Part shown: one piece after another, positions 8,462 to 17,418 of the stretch
Layout: each line of letters opens with the position of its first letter
Position numbering within the stretch: position 1 is the stretch's first letter
NCBI RefSeq assembly: GCF_023051175.1
Contig: NZ_JALKII010000001.1
Coordinates: 1-64,000, forward strand
Source of the DNA: Alcanivorax quisquiliarum
Lineage (GTDB): Bacteria > Pseudomonadota > Gammaproteobacteria > Pseudomonadales > Alcanivoracaceae
Length of the DNA: 64,000 nucleotides
Direction of reading: 5' to 3'
Notes under the pieces: generated by a model
What the model saw: the letters and a program-made list of their open reading frames with translations, nothing else
Told to the model about the DNA's origin: nothing
Database searches by the model: none
Program-made: the position numbers and the translations under genes

Positions 8462-9652
8462 ATGCAAAAGAGAAAGATCATGTCTCAGGATAGCTCTTTT
8501 TGGCTCGTCGCTGCATCTATCCTGTCATTGCTTTTGGGTGTTGCAAGCGTGCCTTTTCTTAGTCGGTACTTTTCTGGCGAAGAGCTTGGTTTGTATCAAG
8601 AGTTCCTCTCGTATGGGTTGATTTTTGGCCCATTGGCATGTTTGAGATATGAAACAAGTATTGTTTCTGAAGAGGGTGCCGGCTTTTTCTATGAGGCTTA
8701 CGCCGGAGCTGCCTTTGTTATGGCCGTTCTCTGTGGTCTCCTAATACTTCTTCTGCCCGTGGGATTTTTTTTTGAGTTGCCTTCTTGGGTTGCAAGTTTT
8801 CCCATATTTATTTTTTCGTATGGATTAATGATATTGGCTAGCGCCATTGCGTTGCGCGAGAAGAAATTCAGAAGCCTGGGGATATATAAGGTAATATATT
8901 TTTCTATATATATGGTGGCACCAATTGGCTTTCGGATTGGTTTTGATGAAAGTAGCTATATGTGGCTAATTTGGTTTATGATTCTCGGACAGTTGTGTTT
9001 TGTTTTTTTGCTCCCAAGGTCTAGGGTTATATCGATAAAACTTGCGACTGATTTTATTAGAAATAATCAGTCTTTTTTTATAACGTTGACTCCGTTGACA
9101 TTGCTGAGTGGGCTTACGGTTCAGCTGCCCGTTCTATTCATGTCTCTCCACTTCGATTACAGATACTTGGGGGCATACTTGATCGCCTCTCGCTTTTTGA
9201 ATTTACCTATAAGCTTAGTGGCGACGCCAGCGGGGCAGTATTTTCAATCTGTTTACCTGAATTCGGGAAGGTTGCATCTGAGAAAGATGCTTCTTGCCTG
9301 CTTGATGGCCGTCTTCTTGCTTTACGGCGCTATATTACTGCTCTCTGTTCTGGATTTGAGTCGCTACTTCGGGGCTGAATGGCGGTTGATTCAAGAGATA
9401 GTCTGGTTTCTTTCGATTGCAAAAATTTTGCAGGCGATTAATCTCCCACTAGCAAACATGCTAGCGCTTATAAAGACTAGGCGTGTGGGGCTTGGTATTG
9501 TGATTTTGTTTCTACCAGTCAGGTGGGTACTAATGGGGCTACTGGGGCCGGGATGGGAAGAGTTTTTGATAGGCACCCTGGTCGGAACTGCCCTTTTCTA
9601 TATCACATATAGCTATTTTTCGTACCGCTTTACTATTGCGGAGGTAAAATGA
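8462..9652 (+). CDS. Wzx-like polysaccharide flippase
   Basis: A 396-residue polytopic membrane protein with about 10-12 hydrophobic segments (for example ASILSLLLGVASVPFLSRYF at the N-terminus and VILFLPVRWVLMGLLG near the end). Its length and position between sugar-activation and transferase genes fit the MATE/MVF-type O-antigen flippase family that moves undecaprenol-linked repeat units across the inner membrane. An internal start MSQDSS (8480) preceded by aagagaaag is an alternative. The gene is AT-rich compared with tviBC, as are those that follow, which suggests separate origin. It overlaps the next gene by 4 bases (ATGA). Confidence 0.8.
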   Translation: MQKRKIMSQDSSFWLVAASILSLLLGVASVPFLSRYFSGEELGLYQEFLSYGLIFGPLACLRYETSIVSEEGAGFFYEAYAGAAFVMAVLCGLLILLLPVGFFFELPSWVASFPIFIFSYGLMILASAIALREKKFRSLGIYKVIYFSIYMVAPIGFRIGFDESSYMWLIWFMILGQLCFVFLLPRSRVISIKLATDFIRNNQSFFITLTPLTLLSGLTVQLPVLFMSLHFDYRYLGAYLIASRFLNLPISLVATPAGQYFQSVYLNSGRLHLRKMLLACLMAVFLLYGAILLLSVLDLSRYFGAEWRLIQEIVWFLSIAKILQAINLPLANMLALIKTRRVGLGIVILFLPVRWVLMGLLGPGWEEFLIGTLVGTALFYITYSYFSYRFTIAEVK

Positions 9653-10203
9653 ACTTTTGGAAGATGGCAGGATTCCTTTTTTATCTGGTAGAGTACGTCA
9701 GAAACAAATCCTTAGGAGCGTACTGGTCTGATAGAATAAAAAAGCGGGCGGGACTAGTAGGCTCGATATCTATCAATGGCCCAGTCCAAGTTTATGGGTG
9801 CGAGAATATTCAAATCGGAGATAATGTACATATAGGTGGTGGTGCATTCATTGTCGGGGACGGTGGTTTGTCTATAGGAGACAATACACATATTTCTCGA
9901 AACCTTACTCTCTACACGCGAAACCATAATTATAAAGGGAAGAAACTGCCTTATGACGAGACGCAGATGCTGCGTGAGGTAGTTATTGGTAGAAATGTTT
10001 GGATTGGCATGAATGTAACAGTCCTTCCTGGGGCAAGGATTGGTGATGGCTGCATCATCGGTGCCGGTAGCGTAATTTATGGCGAGCTAGATAAATACTC
10101 TATCGTAGGTGCTGCCAGCTATAATAAGTTAGGCGCGCGCGATGAAGAACACTACAAAAAACTGGATTCCAATGGCTGCTACGGTAGACAAGATGGTAAG
10201 TGA
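9649..10203 (+). CDS. Hexapeptide-repeat O-acyltransferase
   Basis: A 184-residue left-handed beta-helix acyltransferase. Repeated hexapeptide-type turns (IQIGDNVHIGGGAFIVGDGG, LSIGDNTHIS) are followed by the catalytic His region YTRNHNYKGK near 85 and VVIGRNVWIGMNVTVLPGA near 110. It resembles maltose/galactoside acetyltransferase-like enzymes in O-antigen loci that decorate sugars from acetyl-CoA. A short hydrophobic N-terminus (FLFYLVEYV) could associate it with the membrane. It is translationally coupled to the flippase. The exact acceptor sugar cannot be told. Confidence 0.8.
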   Translation: MNFWKMAGFLFYLVEYVRNKSLGAYWSDRIKKRAGLVGSISINGPVQVYGCENIQIGDNVHIGGGAFIVGDGGLSIGDNTHISRNLTLYTRNHNYKGKKLPYDETQMLREVVIGRNVWIGMNVTVLPGARIGDGCIIGAGSVIYGELDKYSIVGAASYNKLGARDEEHYKKLDSNGCYGRQDGK

Positions 10204-10211
10204 GGAATGTC

Positions 10212-10829
10212 ATGAGATTCAAGCAAGTGCTTGCTTTAAGCGCCGGTCGTGCCGGTAGCAAAACGTTTGCAAATGCGTGCTCTTATATAACCAACTACAC
10301 GTCAGGCCATGAAACAAGACTGGCAATGCCTGCCGCGGAAAAAATAAATTATCCTGACTTTCACATTGAGTCGGACAATCGCCTTTCTTGGATGTTAGGT
10401 TTGCTGAACGAACGGCTATCAGATAGCGTCTTCTACGTTTATTTGTATCGTGATGAGGAGAAAATAGCAAGATCTTACAATAGGCGGTGGGCAGTAAAGA
10501 ACGGGATTATGCCAGCCTATGCGCAAGGGGTTTTGATGATGCCAACTTCCCGAAATGATATCGTAACGTGCCGCGATTATGTAAGTTGCGTCCACGCTAA
10601 CATAAAAATGTTTCTAAAGGATAAGCAGTATGTGGTTATTGATATTGATAACCCGCAAGAAGGATTTGAGTGCTTTTGGGAAAAGATATCTGCGCAAGGC
10701 GATAAGAAAAAGGCTTTGCAAGCCTTTGAACAGGCGGATAACACTTCTTCTAAAATGAATCTTTACCGGCGGTTGCGTTACAAAGCCCATCTTCTATTAG
10801 ATAAGGCTGAACGCACTATTCGGTCGTAG
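10212..10829 (+). CDS. Sulfotransferase-like protein
   Basis: A 205-residue protein. The start MRFKQVL has gagga five bases upstream and is preferred over a GTG four codons earlier. Near the N-terminus LALSAGRAGSKTFAN resembles the 5'-phosphosulfate loop of PAPS-dependent sulfotransferases (consensus like GxxRSGTT), and YLYRDEEKIARSYNRRW near residue 80 resembles the 3'-phosphate loop (RDPxxxxxS). The match is motif-level only. If correct it would add sulfate to the surface glycan, which fits the cysC and SLC13 genes further along. It could also be an unrelated P-loop protein. Confidence 0.55.
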   Translation: MRFKQVLALSAGRAGSKTFANACSYITNYTSGHETRLAMPAAEKINYPDFHIESDNRLSWMLGLLNERLSDSVFYVYLYRDEEKIARSYNRRWAVKNGIMPAYAQGVLMMPTSRNDIVTCRDYVSCVHANIKMFLKDKQYVVIDIDNPQEGFECFWEKISAQGDKKKALQAFEQADNTSSKMNLYRRLRYKAHLLLDKAERTIRS

Positions 10830-10837
10830 GGCGCTGG

Positions 10838-11716
10838 ATGAAATTTTCAATTGTAACGCCGACATACAACAGGGCTCATTTGATAAACCGAGTATACAGA
10901 TCGTTGTGTGACCAAGGGTTTCGCGATTTTGAGTGGTTGGTCATCGATGATGGTTCGTCTGATAACACTGAGGAGAAAGTTACCGCCTTTTCTGAGGATG
11001 CGGACTTTCCGATTAAATACTATTGGAAAGAGAATGCAGGGAAGGCTGCGGCGCTAAACGATGCTCTCGATCATGCAGAGGGAGAATGGTTTGTAGTCTT
11101 CGATAGCGATGACTGGTGCGTGCCCAACGCTTTAGAAAGGTTGGCAACTATCATCCAAACTATCGCTCTAGATGATAGCGGAACAGAAGTTGCTGCTATC
11201 TCGGTACTCAAAGTTGATAGGAGCGGCAAAGTGATTGGGGACGAATATAAAAGGTATGGTGCGCGGTTGTCCAGCTACACCGACCGGTTTAACTTGTCGG
11301 TGAAAGGCGATAAGTGGGAAATAATCCGAACAGACGTTCACAGAGCTCATCGTTATGATATTTTTCCTGGCGAGAAGTATATGGCCCCCGAGTACGCGTG
11401 GCTAAAGATTGGCGTGAACTACCGCACTCTGTTCCTGGACGAAAGACTGAGTATTGTCGAGTACCAGAGTGATGGCATATCGCAGAATAATATCTTTCAC
11501 AGGTCGAAAAGCCCGAACAATACGATGCGATTCTACCGCCTTGGATTTAGTCAGTCGCGCTCTTTATTAAAAAAAATGAAGATGATAACTAACTACTTTA
11601 GGTTCATGTTGCATAGGGGGAGGACACCCCTGGATTATCTTTCGTTCTTGTTTCTTCCTGCGTTTGTTTTTTATATTAAAGACTTGTATGATTTGAAGAA
11701 AAAGGCAAAGAAATAA
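10838..11716 (+). CDS. Family 2 glycosyltransferase
   Basis: A 292-residue GT-A fold enzyme. It begins FSIVTPTYNRAHLINRVYRS, then DFEWLVIDDGSSDNTEE near residue 30 and the metal/nucleotide motif VVFDSDDW near residue 88. A basic, hydrophobic C-terminus (FLFLPAFVFYIKDLYDLKKK) may anchor it to the inner membrane. The family transfers a sugar from a nucleotide donor to the lipid-linked repeat unit on the cytoplasmic face. Its stop overlaps the next start by one base, so it is part of the same operon. Confidence 0.88.
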   Translation: MKFSIVTPTYNRAHLINRVYRSLCDQGFRDFEWLVIDDGSSDNTEEKVTAFSEDADFPIKYYWKENAGKAAALNDALDHAEGEWFVVFDSDDWCVPNALERLATIIQTIALDDSGTEVAAISVLKVDRSGKVIGDEYKRYGARLSSYTDRFNLSVKGDKWEIIRTDVHRAHRYDIFPGEKYMAPEYAWLKIGVNYRTLFLDERLSIVEYQSDGISQNNIFHRSKSPNNTMRFYRLGFSQSRSLLKKMKMITNYFRFMLHRGRTPLDYLSFLFLPAFVFYIKDLYDLKKKAKK

Positions 11717-12867
11717 TGGAAGGCTTCGAAGAGAGATCAAGAGGAAGCCTTTTCTTTGCAATATCATTGCTTCTTTGTCTTCCAACAAATTTTCGTTTTT
11801 CCGAGAGCGTTGGATTTGGCGAGCTTGGTTTGCTTTTATGCATTTTGTTGTTCTTTTTTCGTTATTTTTCATTGAAACATAGACGAAGAGGTATGAGGGC
11901 AGCAGCCTCTATGCCAATGGCTTTGCTTTGCTACTTAATATTCGTACTTCTCCCGGTTACATTTTTCAATTCGTTATATGAAAACGGGGCTTTGTTCCGA
12001 GATTACTTGGCGTTCCTCTTTTGCGGGCTAGTAATTCTTTCTTGTGCGCTGTATGGCTTGGATGTTCGAAAGTCCATGCGTATATTTTGCTCGCTGTTGT
12101 TAGTTTATCTAGTGGCCACTTATTTTTTTGGAGGCGATGCTTTCTGGTACTCAGTCCGGTTTACGGGTGGAGCGAAGAACCCCAATCAGCTGGCGCTTTA
12201 TATTGTGTGCGCAGTCTTCGCTGCGGTGATCTCCTACGATAGTAAGGCGGCAAGATATTTTTTTGGGTTTACTTTAGGGCTTATAGGCCTTGCCACTGTC
12301 TCAGACGCTTATTATTTATTCTTGGGCGTCATCTTTAGTTGCTATGCCGCTGTCGCCCTATTTCCCTATAGGTTTTTCTTTTTGACCTTTCCTATTGTTC
12401 TTTTGCTGTTGATGAGTGCTATATTTCTATTTTTCCCCGATTCATCAGAATACATCTCTGAAGTTTGGGAGACTGCGGATGAGGGTGGGTCAAGGGTCAG
12501 CTTGTATCTTCACGGGTTAATGGCATGGCTGAATGATTTTTACACGTTTATCTTGGGTAACGGTGCTGGAGCTTTTTCAGGAGCCTACATGCCTTATGAG
12601 GGAGCAGAGGCGCACAATACCCCAATAGACATGCTTTCGATAGGTGGTTGTGTAGCGTTTGTTTTATTTTACTCCTATTTTTTCTACATTGTCTGGAGCT
12701 ACTATAAGCTGGGTCGCAAGATGGAAGTTTCCATTTTGATTGGGATTTTCGTCTTTTCATTTTTTCACTTCGTTCTGCGGCATCCGGTTTTTTGGGTAGC
12801 AATTTATCTTGCCGGACTAAACTTGACTGTTTATTTAAAGAGAAGTCGCGATTTATGTGTGGAATAG
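11716..12867 (+). CDS. Wzy-like O-antigen polymerase
   Basis: A 383-residue integral membrane protein with roughly 10-12 hydrophobic segments and a larger hydrophilic loop around residues 235-300 (SEVWETADEGGSRVSLYLHG...GNGAGAFSGAYMP). That topology is the hallmark of Wzy/O-antigen ligase-like proteins, which share little sequence. Adjacent wzx-like and glycosyltransferase genes support polymerase rather than ligase. Very AT-rich. The end overlaps the start of the following amidotransferase gene. Confidence 0.75.
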   Translation: MEGFEERSRGSLFFAISLLLCLPTNFRFSESVGFGELGLLLCILLFFFRYFSLKHRRRGMRAAASMPMALLCYLIFVLLPVTFFNSLYENGALFRDYLAFLFCGLVILSCALYGLDVRKSMRIFCSLLLVYLVATYFFGGDAFWYSVRFTGGAKNPNQLALYIVCAVFAAVISYDSKAARYFFGFTLGLIGLATVSDAYYLFLGVIFSCYAAVALFPYRFFFLTFPIVLLLLMSAIFLFFPDSSEYISEVWETADEGGSRVSLYLHGLMAWLNDFYTFILGNGAGAFSGAYMPYEGAEAHNTPIDMLSIGGCVAFVLFYSYFFYIVWSYYKLGRKMEVSILIGIFVFSFFHFVLRHPVFWVAIYLAGLNLTVYLKRSRDLCVE

Positions 12868-14816
12868 CATTGTTTATTGGAAAAAAATCCGGCGACGAAG
12901 TGAAATATGTTTTGACAGAAATGATTTCTACGCTCAATCACCGTGGGCCAGATGGTGCTGGCGTTTGGGTAGACCAGTCTTCGCGTTTTGGAATGGCGCA
13001 CGCACGTCTATCAATCAACGATTTGACAGAAGCCGGCGCCCAACCAATGATCTCAAGGTGCAAGCGCTATGTCATTTCTTTTAATGGTGAGATTTATAAT
13101 CATATCTCGTTAAGAGAGAAGTTGGGTTCGCGAGTTGGAGGTATACCTTGGGTTGGTCACTCGGACACTGAAACGCTACTGGAGTTATTTTCCGTTTTGG
13201 GGGTTGATCGAGCGTTAAATGAAATTAAAGGAATGTTTTCTATAGTTTTGTACGATGTTCTGGATAATGCGATTTATTTGATTAGGGATCGAATCGGTGA
13301 AAAGCCCTTGTATTGGGGTGCGCAAAACGGTCGCTTTTTCTGCGCTTCAGAGTTAAAGAGTATCATCAGGTCGCCTTTGTTTAAAGGTGAGATTAATAGA
13401 GATGCTTTGGAGCTGTATACTAATTATGGCTATGTTCCTTCTCCTTACTCAATATATGCTGATTTGCAAAAGCTTCCTCCGGGCTGCTACCTAAAGTTTA
13501 AAGTAACGGACATCGACTCGGGTATTACACCTAAGCTGACGCGTTACTGGGATCTCGTCGCTATATCCAAGTTGAAAAAGAAGGAGATGAGTGAGAAAAG
13601 CTTTACGCATATCTCCGGCGAGGTCGAGGAAAGGCTCCGGAACGCTGTCAGTTCACAGCTGATGTCAGATGTTCCCCTGGGTGCTTTTCTAAGTGGCGGT
13701 GTAGACAGCTCCTTGATTGTTGCCTTGATGCAGCAGGAGAGCCCGAACCCCATAAAGACTTTCACCATCGGTTCTTGCGACAAAGCATATAACGAGGCGG
13801 AGCATGCTAGGGAGGTCGCTAAATTTATTGGTACTGACCACACCGAGCTTTATATATCTGAAAAAGAAATGCTGGATGTTTTACCTGGAATTTCGGATGT
13901 TTATTGTGAGCCTTTTGCCGACAGCTCTCAAATACCGACTATGATGGTCAGTGAGCTGGCAAAGACTAAAGTTTCGGTTGCTCTCAGTGGGGACGGAGCT
14001 GACGAAATATTTGGGGGTTATAATAGATACTTGGAAGGTTATGCGCTTTGGAAGGCGACACAGTCCATCCACGGGAGCCTGAGACGATCTGGTGCGCGAA
14101 TAATAGAAGCGTTGCCGCCAAAATTTATAGACCTCCTTTTCTCTAGACTTGGCCCTATGCTCCCTGCGAAGTTTCGAGTCAGGAATCCGGGCGACAAAGC
14201 GCATAAGCTTGCAGGTGCACTCTTGGCCGACACACTAGATGAATACTATTCTAGCCTTGTCTGTCATTGGGGGGCGGACTCAAATATATTTGTCAGCGGA
14301 AGGCAAGACTTCAGCTTTGGAAGCTCTTTTAGCGATTTCTCCGGATTTGACCCGCGGGAAATTATGATGGTAACCGATGCAATAACCTATCTGCCTGACG
14401 ATATTATGACGAAGGTGGATCGTGCGGCAATGGCATACGGTCTTGAGGTCAGGGCTCCTTTTCTCGACCATGAACTGGTAGAGCTCTCTTTAGGAATTCC
14501 GTTGAAATTTAAGATTTCTGGCAATTGCGGAAAGGTCGTTCTGCGAGATATTTTGTACAAGCACGTCCCCAAAGCTCTCATTGAAAGACCGAAAACCGGG
14601 TTTGGAATTCCGCTAGCTGAATGGCTTAGGGGCCCGCTACGCGAATGGGCACATTATTGCTTGGACGATGAACGCATCCGACAGCAAGGGCTTTTCGACC
14701 CGCACATGGTTAGGAAAGCTTGGGAAGAACACCTTCAAGGAAAAAGAAACAACAGCCAGAAGTTGTGGAATATAATCTGCTTTCAGGCTTGGATGGAAGG
14801 AAAGGATTTTGGTTAA
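12855..14816 (+). CDS. Asparagine synthase-type glutamine amidotransferase
   Basis: A 653-residue class II glutamine amidotransferase. The true start gives MCGIALFIG with the N-terminal catalytic Cys2, and agagaag lies ahead of it; a longer in-frame start would bury that Cys. The glutaminase domain (HRGPDGAGVW near 32, RLSIND, FNGEIYNH near 75) is followed by the synthetase PP-loop LSGGVDSSL near residue 277. In glycan loci such AsnB/WbpS/WbtH-type proteins amidate uronic acids, so conversion of GalNAcA to its amide is the likely role next to tviBC. It overlaps the polymerase gene by 13 bases. Confidence 0.88.
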   Translation: MCGIALFIGKKSGDEVKYVLTEMISTLNHRGPDGAGVWVDQSSRFGMAHARLSINDLTEAGAQPMISRCKRYVISFNGEIYNHISLREKLGSRVGGIPWVGHSDTETLLELFSVLGVDRALNEIKGMFSIVLYDVLDNAIYLIRDRIGEKPLYWGAQNGRFFCASELKSIIRSPLFKGEINRDALELYTNYGYVPSPYSIYADLQKLPPGCYLKFKVTDIDSGITPKLTRYWDLVAISKLKKKEMSEKSFTHISGEVEERLRNAVSSQLMSDVPLGAFLSGGVDSSLIVALMQQESPNPIKTFTIGSCDKAYNEAEHAREVAKFIGTDHTELYISEKEMLDVLPGISDVYCEPFADSSQIPTMMVSELAKTKVSVALSGDGADEIFGGYNRYLEGYALWKATQSIHGSLRRSGARIIEALPPKFIDLLFSRLGPMLPAKFRVRNPGDKAHKLAGALLADTLDEYYSSLVCHWGADSNIFVSGRQDFSFGSSFSDFSGFDPREIMMVTDAITYLPDDIMTKVDRAAMAYGLEVRAPFLDHELVELSLGIPLKFKISGNCGKVVLRDILYKHVPKALIERPKTGFGIPLAEWLRGPLREWAHYCLDDERIRQQGLFDPHMVRKAWEEHLQGKRNNSQKLWNIICFQAWMEGKDFG

Positions 14817-14835
14817 AGTCGGACGGTAGAGGTAA

Positions 14836-15960
14836 ATGAAAGCACTGATAGTGGCAAGCTATGCCGACTCCCTTCGCAACTTTCGTGGGCCGCTCGTAGA
14901 GGCGCTGGCTGGAAAGTTGGAAGCCGTACATTTGGCCGCACCGATGGATGACGGCTGGAATTCTTTGGCTGAACACTTTGAAGCAATGGGCGTTGAGCTG
15001 CATGATGTAGCTATACAACGAACAGGCTTGAATCCCTTGCGGGACTTACAAGCGCTCTGGCAGCTTTATCGGTTGATGAGACGTGAAAGACCACAACTTA
15101 TGTTGGCTTACACGGTAAAACCAGTTATCTGGGGTCTGCTAGCCGCATGGTTGGCAGGGGTTCCCAAGCGTTGCGCCTTGATTACAGGGCTCGGTTATGC
15201 TTTTACCAGCGGCCGAGAGGGTTTTACAAGCTACTTGGTGAGATTTTTGTATCGATTGGCGCTGAGCCGGGCAGAGAAAGTTTTTTTCCAGAATCCGGAT
15301 GACGAAGCTTTATTCAAGGAGCTACACATACTACCGTCAAGCACGCCTTCTCTGGTGGTGAACGGATCAGGCATCGACTTAGATCAATTTGCAGTTGCGC
15401 CCAAGCCTGCTGAGCCGGTTTTCTTACTTATCGCACGGCTTCTAGGAGATAAGGGCGTGCGAGAATATGTGAATGCTGCACGAAAGGTCAAAGTTGCTCA
15501 TCCAGACACTGTTTTTAAACTGGCGGGTTGGATCGACGAAAATCCTAATGCAATTGAGCAGTCTGAGTTGGATTCCTGGATTGATGAAGGGATAGTGGAA
15601 TATCTTGGTAAGCTGGCCGATGTGCGACCGGCGCTCGCCACGTCTTCTGTCTATGTTCTACCAAGCTACCGCGAGGGCACGCCAAGAACTGTGCTGGAGG
15701 CCATGGCTATGGGTCGGCCGATCATAACGACTGATGCGCCGGGTTGCCGTGAGACCGTGGTCGAAGGCGTGAATGGCTACCTGGTGCCGGTGAAATCCGT
15801 AGACTGCTTGGCGGGTGCAATGCTGCGTTTTGTAGAAGATTCTTCGTTGATCGAATCCATGGGGCGCGCTTCTCGAAGGATTGCGGAGGAAAAGTATGAC
15901 GTGCATAAAATCAACGAGATAATGCTGACCGAAATGGGAGTTCGGACTTCGGCCAGATGA
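14836..15960 (+). CDS. Family 4 glycosyltransferase, PglA-like
   Basis: A 374-residue GT-B enzyme. The N-terminal acceptor domain contains DSLRNFRGPLVEAL and the stretch LITGLGYAF near residue 117. The C-terminal domain has GDKGVREYVNAARK near 208 and the nucleotide-sugar motif PSYREGTPRTVLEAMAMGRP near 275 (EX7E). The pattern resembles the Campylobacter PglA class that adds GalNAc to undecaprenyl-linked bacillosamine, in line with PglC/PglD-like genes downstream. Specificity is inferred, not proven. Confidence 0.85.
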   Translation: MKALIVASYADSLRNFRGPLVEALAGKLEAVHLAAPMDDGWNSLAEHFEAMGVELHDVAIQRTGLNPLRDLQALWQLYRLMRRERPQLMLAYTVKPVIWGLLAAWLAGVPKRCALITGLGYAFTSGREGFTSYLVRFLYRLALSRAEKVFFQNPDDEALFKELHILPSSTPSLVVNGSGIDLDQFAVAPKPAEPVFLLIARLLGDKGVREYVNAARKVKVAHPDTVFKLAGWIDENPNAIEQSELDSWIDEGIVEYLGKLADVRPALATSSVYVLPSYREGTPRTVLEAMAMGRPIITTDAPGCRETVVEGVNGYLVPVKSVDCLAGAMLRFVEDSSLIESMGRASRRIAEEKYDVHKINEIMLTEMGVRTSAR

Positions 15961-15982
15961 ACTGGCGGTCTTTTCAAGCAGA

Positions 15983-16687
15983 ATGATGCTGGCCTTGGGA
16001 AGGCGTGAACGCAAGATCTATAGATGGCTCATGCTAAGATCAGGGGTGAATATAGGCTGTCATTTATCGCTAAGCGGCACGAAAAGTCAAATTTACCTCA
16101 TTGAGAACCCTTCTCTCTCGGTGGGCACAAGGCCGCTTTCCCGGCGCATCAAGGGTGCGGTTTTCTGTGGTAATGCGGGGCGCCTTCAACGGATACCACT
16201 GTTGGTTTCCGCTATACGCGATTACTTAGACGCGGGCGGAATATTACGGTTCACATTCGCAGGCGGGGGAGTGTATGCGCAAGATATTCGGATTCTTGCA
16301 GAGCAGTATGAGGAAGTCGAATACCTAGGAGTTATCTCTGCAAGCGACGCGGCAGCGTTGGTGGCCGAGCATTGGTGGGCCTTGTTACCAATTGACGATG
16401 AAGTTACTCGGTATGCGTTTCCGAGTAAATCATCTGGTTACGCGCTAGCGGGGGCTGCGGTTGCTGCCATATGTGGGGATGAGACGAGTGTTGCTCGCTG
16501 GGTGAAGAGAGAGGGTGTCGGGCTGGTCTGCCCGCCACATAAATCCGCTCTCGTGAGATTTTTTTCAGAGCTGGAAGATATTTGCATAGAGAAATTCGGC
16601 GCGTCCGATCAATTGAAGAAAAGGTTGGCAATATCTTCTTTCTCTGCTTCGCTTCGTGAGGTGGCAGATAAATTGTCTTCGGCATGA
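15983..16687 (+). CDS. Glycosyltransferase-like protein, C-terminal GT-B domain only
   Basis: A 234-residue protein that corresponds to the donor-binding half of a GT4-like enzyme. Relevant segments are KGAVFCGNAGRLQRIPLLVS near residue 52, FTFAGGGVYAQDIRIL near 90, EYLGVISASDAAALVAEHWW near 112 and a C-terminal segment where the EX7E motif should be but is replaced by FPSKSSGYALAGAAV. The N-terminal acceptor domain of a normal 350-400-residue enzyme is missing, leaving only about 50 residues. It may be a decayed gene or a half-length protein. Weak ribosome binding site. Confidence 0.55.
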   Translation: MMLALGRRERKIYRWLMLRSGVNIGCHLSLSGTKSQIYLIENPSLSVGTRPLSRRIKGAVFCGNAGRLQRIPLLVSAIRDYLDAGGILRFTFAGGGVYAQDIRILAEQYEEVEYLGVISASDAAALVAEHWWALLPIDDEVTRYAFPSKSSGYALAGAAVAAICGDETSVARWVKREGVGLVCPPHKSALVRFFSELEDICIEKFGASDQLKKRLAISSFSASLREVADKLSSA

Positions 16688-16777
16688 GCAAAGCGTCTTA
16701 TATTTGGCCCTGATATTGTCTATTTGTCGGTTTCGGGATGAGAAGATATAGGCTGCGGCTGTTTAAGGGAGTTTCCT

Positions 16778-17398
16778 GTGAAAATACTTGCGATGCTAGG
16801 CGCCAGTGGCCACGGCAAAGTCATCGCCGATCTCGCCGAGTTGCTTGGCTACCAGGTGACGTTCTTCGACGCACGCTGGCCGCAAGTCAAGCAGAACGGC
16901 TGCTGGCCTGTTGAAGGCGACGAGCAGGCGCTCGTTTCCCGCCGCGCCGAGTTTGCCGCTCTCGTTATCGCCATTGGCAATAACCAGGTGCGCGCAGAGC
17001 GCCAGCTACACCTTGAAAAAGAGGGCTTTCCCCTCGCTACTCTGATACATCCCTCAGCCGTTGTTAGCCGCTACGCCAAAGTTGCCCCTGGCTCCGTTGT
17101 GTTTGCCAATGCGGTTATCAATGCCGATGCACAGATAGGTAAGGGCGCGATAATCAATACTGGCGCTACCGTGGATCATGATTGCCAGTTGGGTGATTTT
17201 GTCCATATTTCCCCTGGTGCTCACCTTGCGGGCAATGTGGTCGTGGGCGCAGGCTCCTGGGTCGGTATCGGCGCTGCGGTGCGGCAAGGCATCACCATAG
17301 GCAAAGATGTGATGATCGGCGCCGGCGCGGCTGTGGTGAGTGATATACCAGATGGTTTATGTGTGGTCGGTGTTCCCGCTCGGCCCTTGGCTCGTTAA
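16778..17398 (+). CDS. PglD/NeuD-like sugar O/N-acetyltransferase
   Basis: A 206-residue protein starting at GTG with aaggga upstream. The N-terminal Rossmann-like domain begins MKILAMLGASGHGKVIADLA. The C-terminal left-handed beta-helix has ATVDHDCQLGDFVHISPGA (catalytic His region) and many I-G-x-x-x-x repeats. In PglD it acetylates UDP-4-amino-sugar to give UDP-diacetylbacillosamine; in NeuD it acetylates sialic acid. The PglC-like transferase that follows favours the PglD role. GC content is back to that of the flanking genome. Confidence 0.87.
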   Translation: MKILAMLGASGHGKVIADLAELLGYQVTFFDARWPQVKQNGCWPVEGDEQALVSRRAEFAALVIAIGNNQVRAERQLHLEKEGFPLATLIHPSAVVSRYAKVAPGSVVFANAVINADAQIGKGAIINTGATVDHDCQLGDFVHISPGAHLAGNVVVGAGSWVGIGAAVRQGITIGKDVMIGAGAAVVSDIPDGLCVVGVPARPLAR

Positions 17399-17418
17399 CT
17401 TCTTTCGGATGTCCCTTT

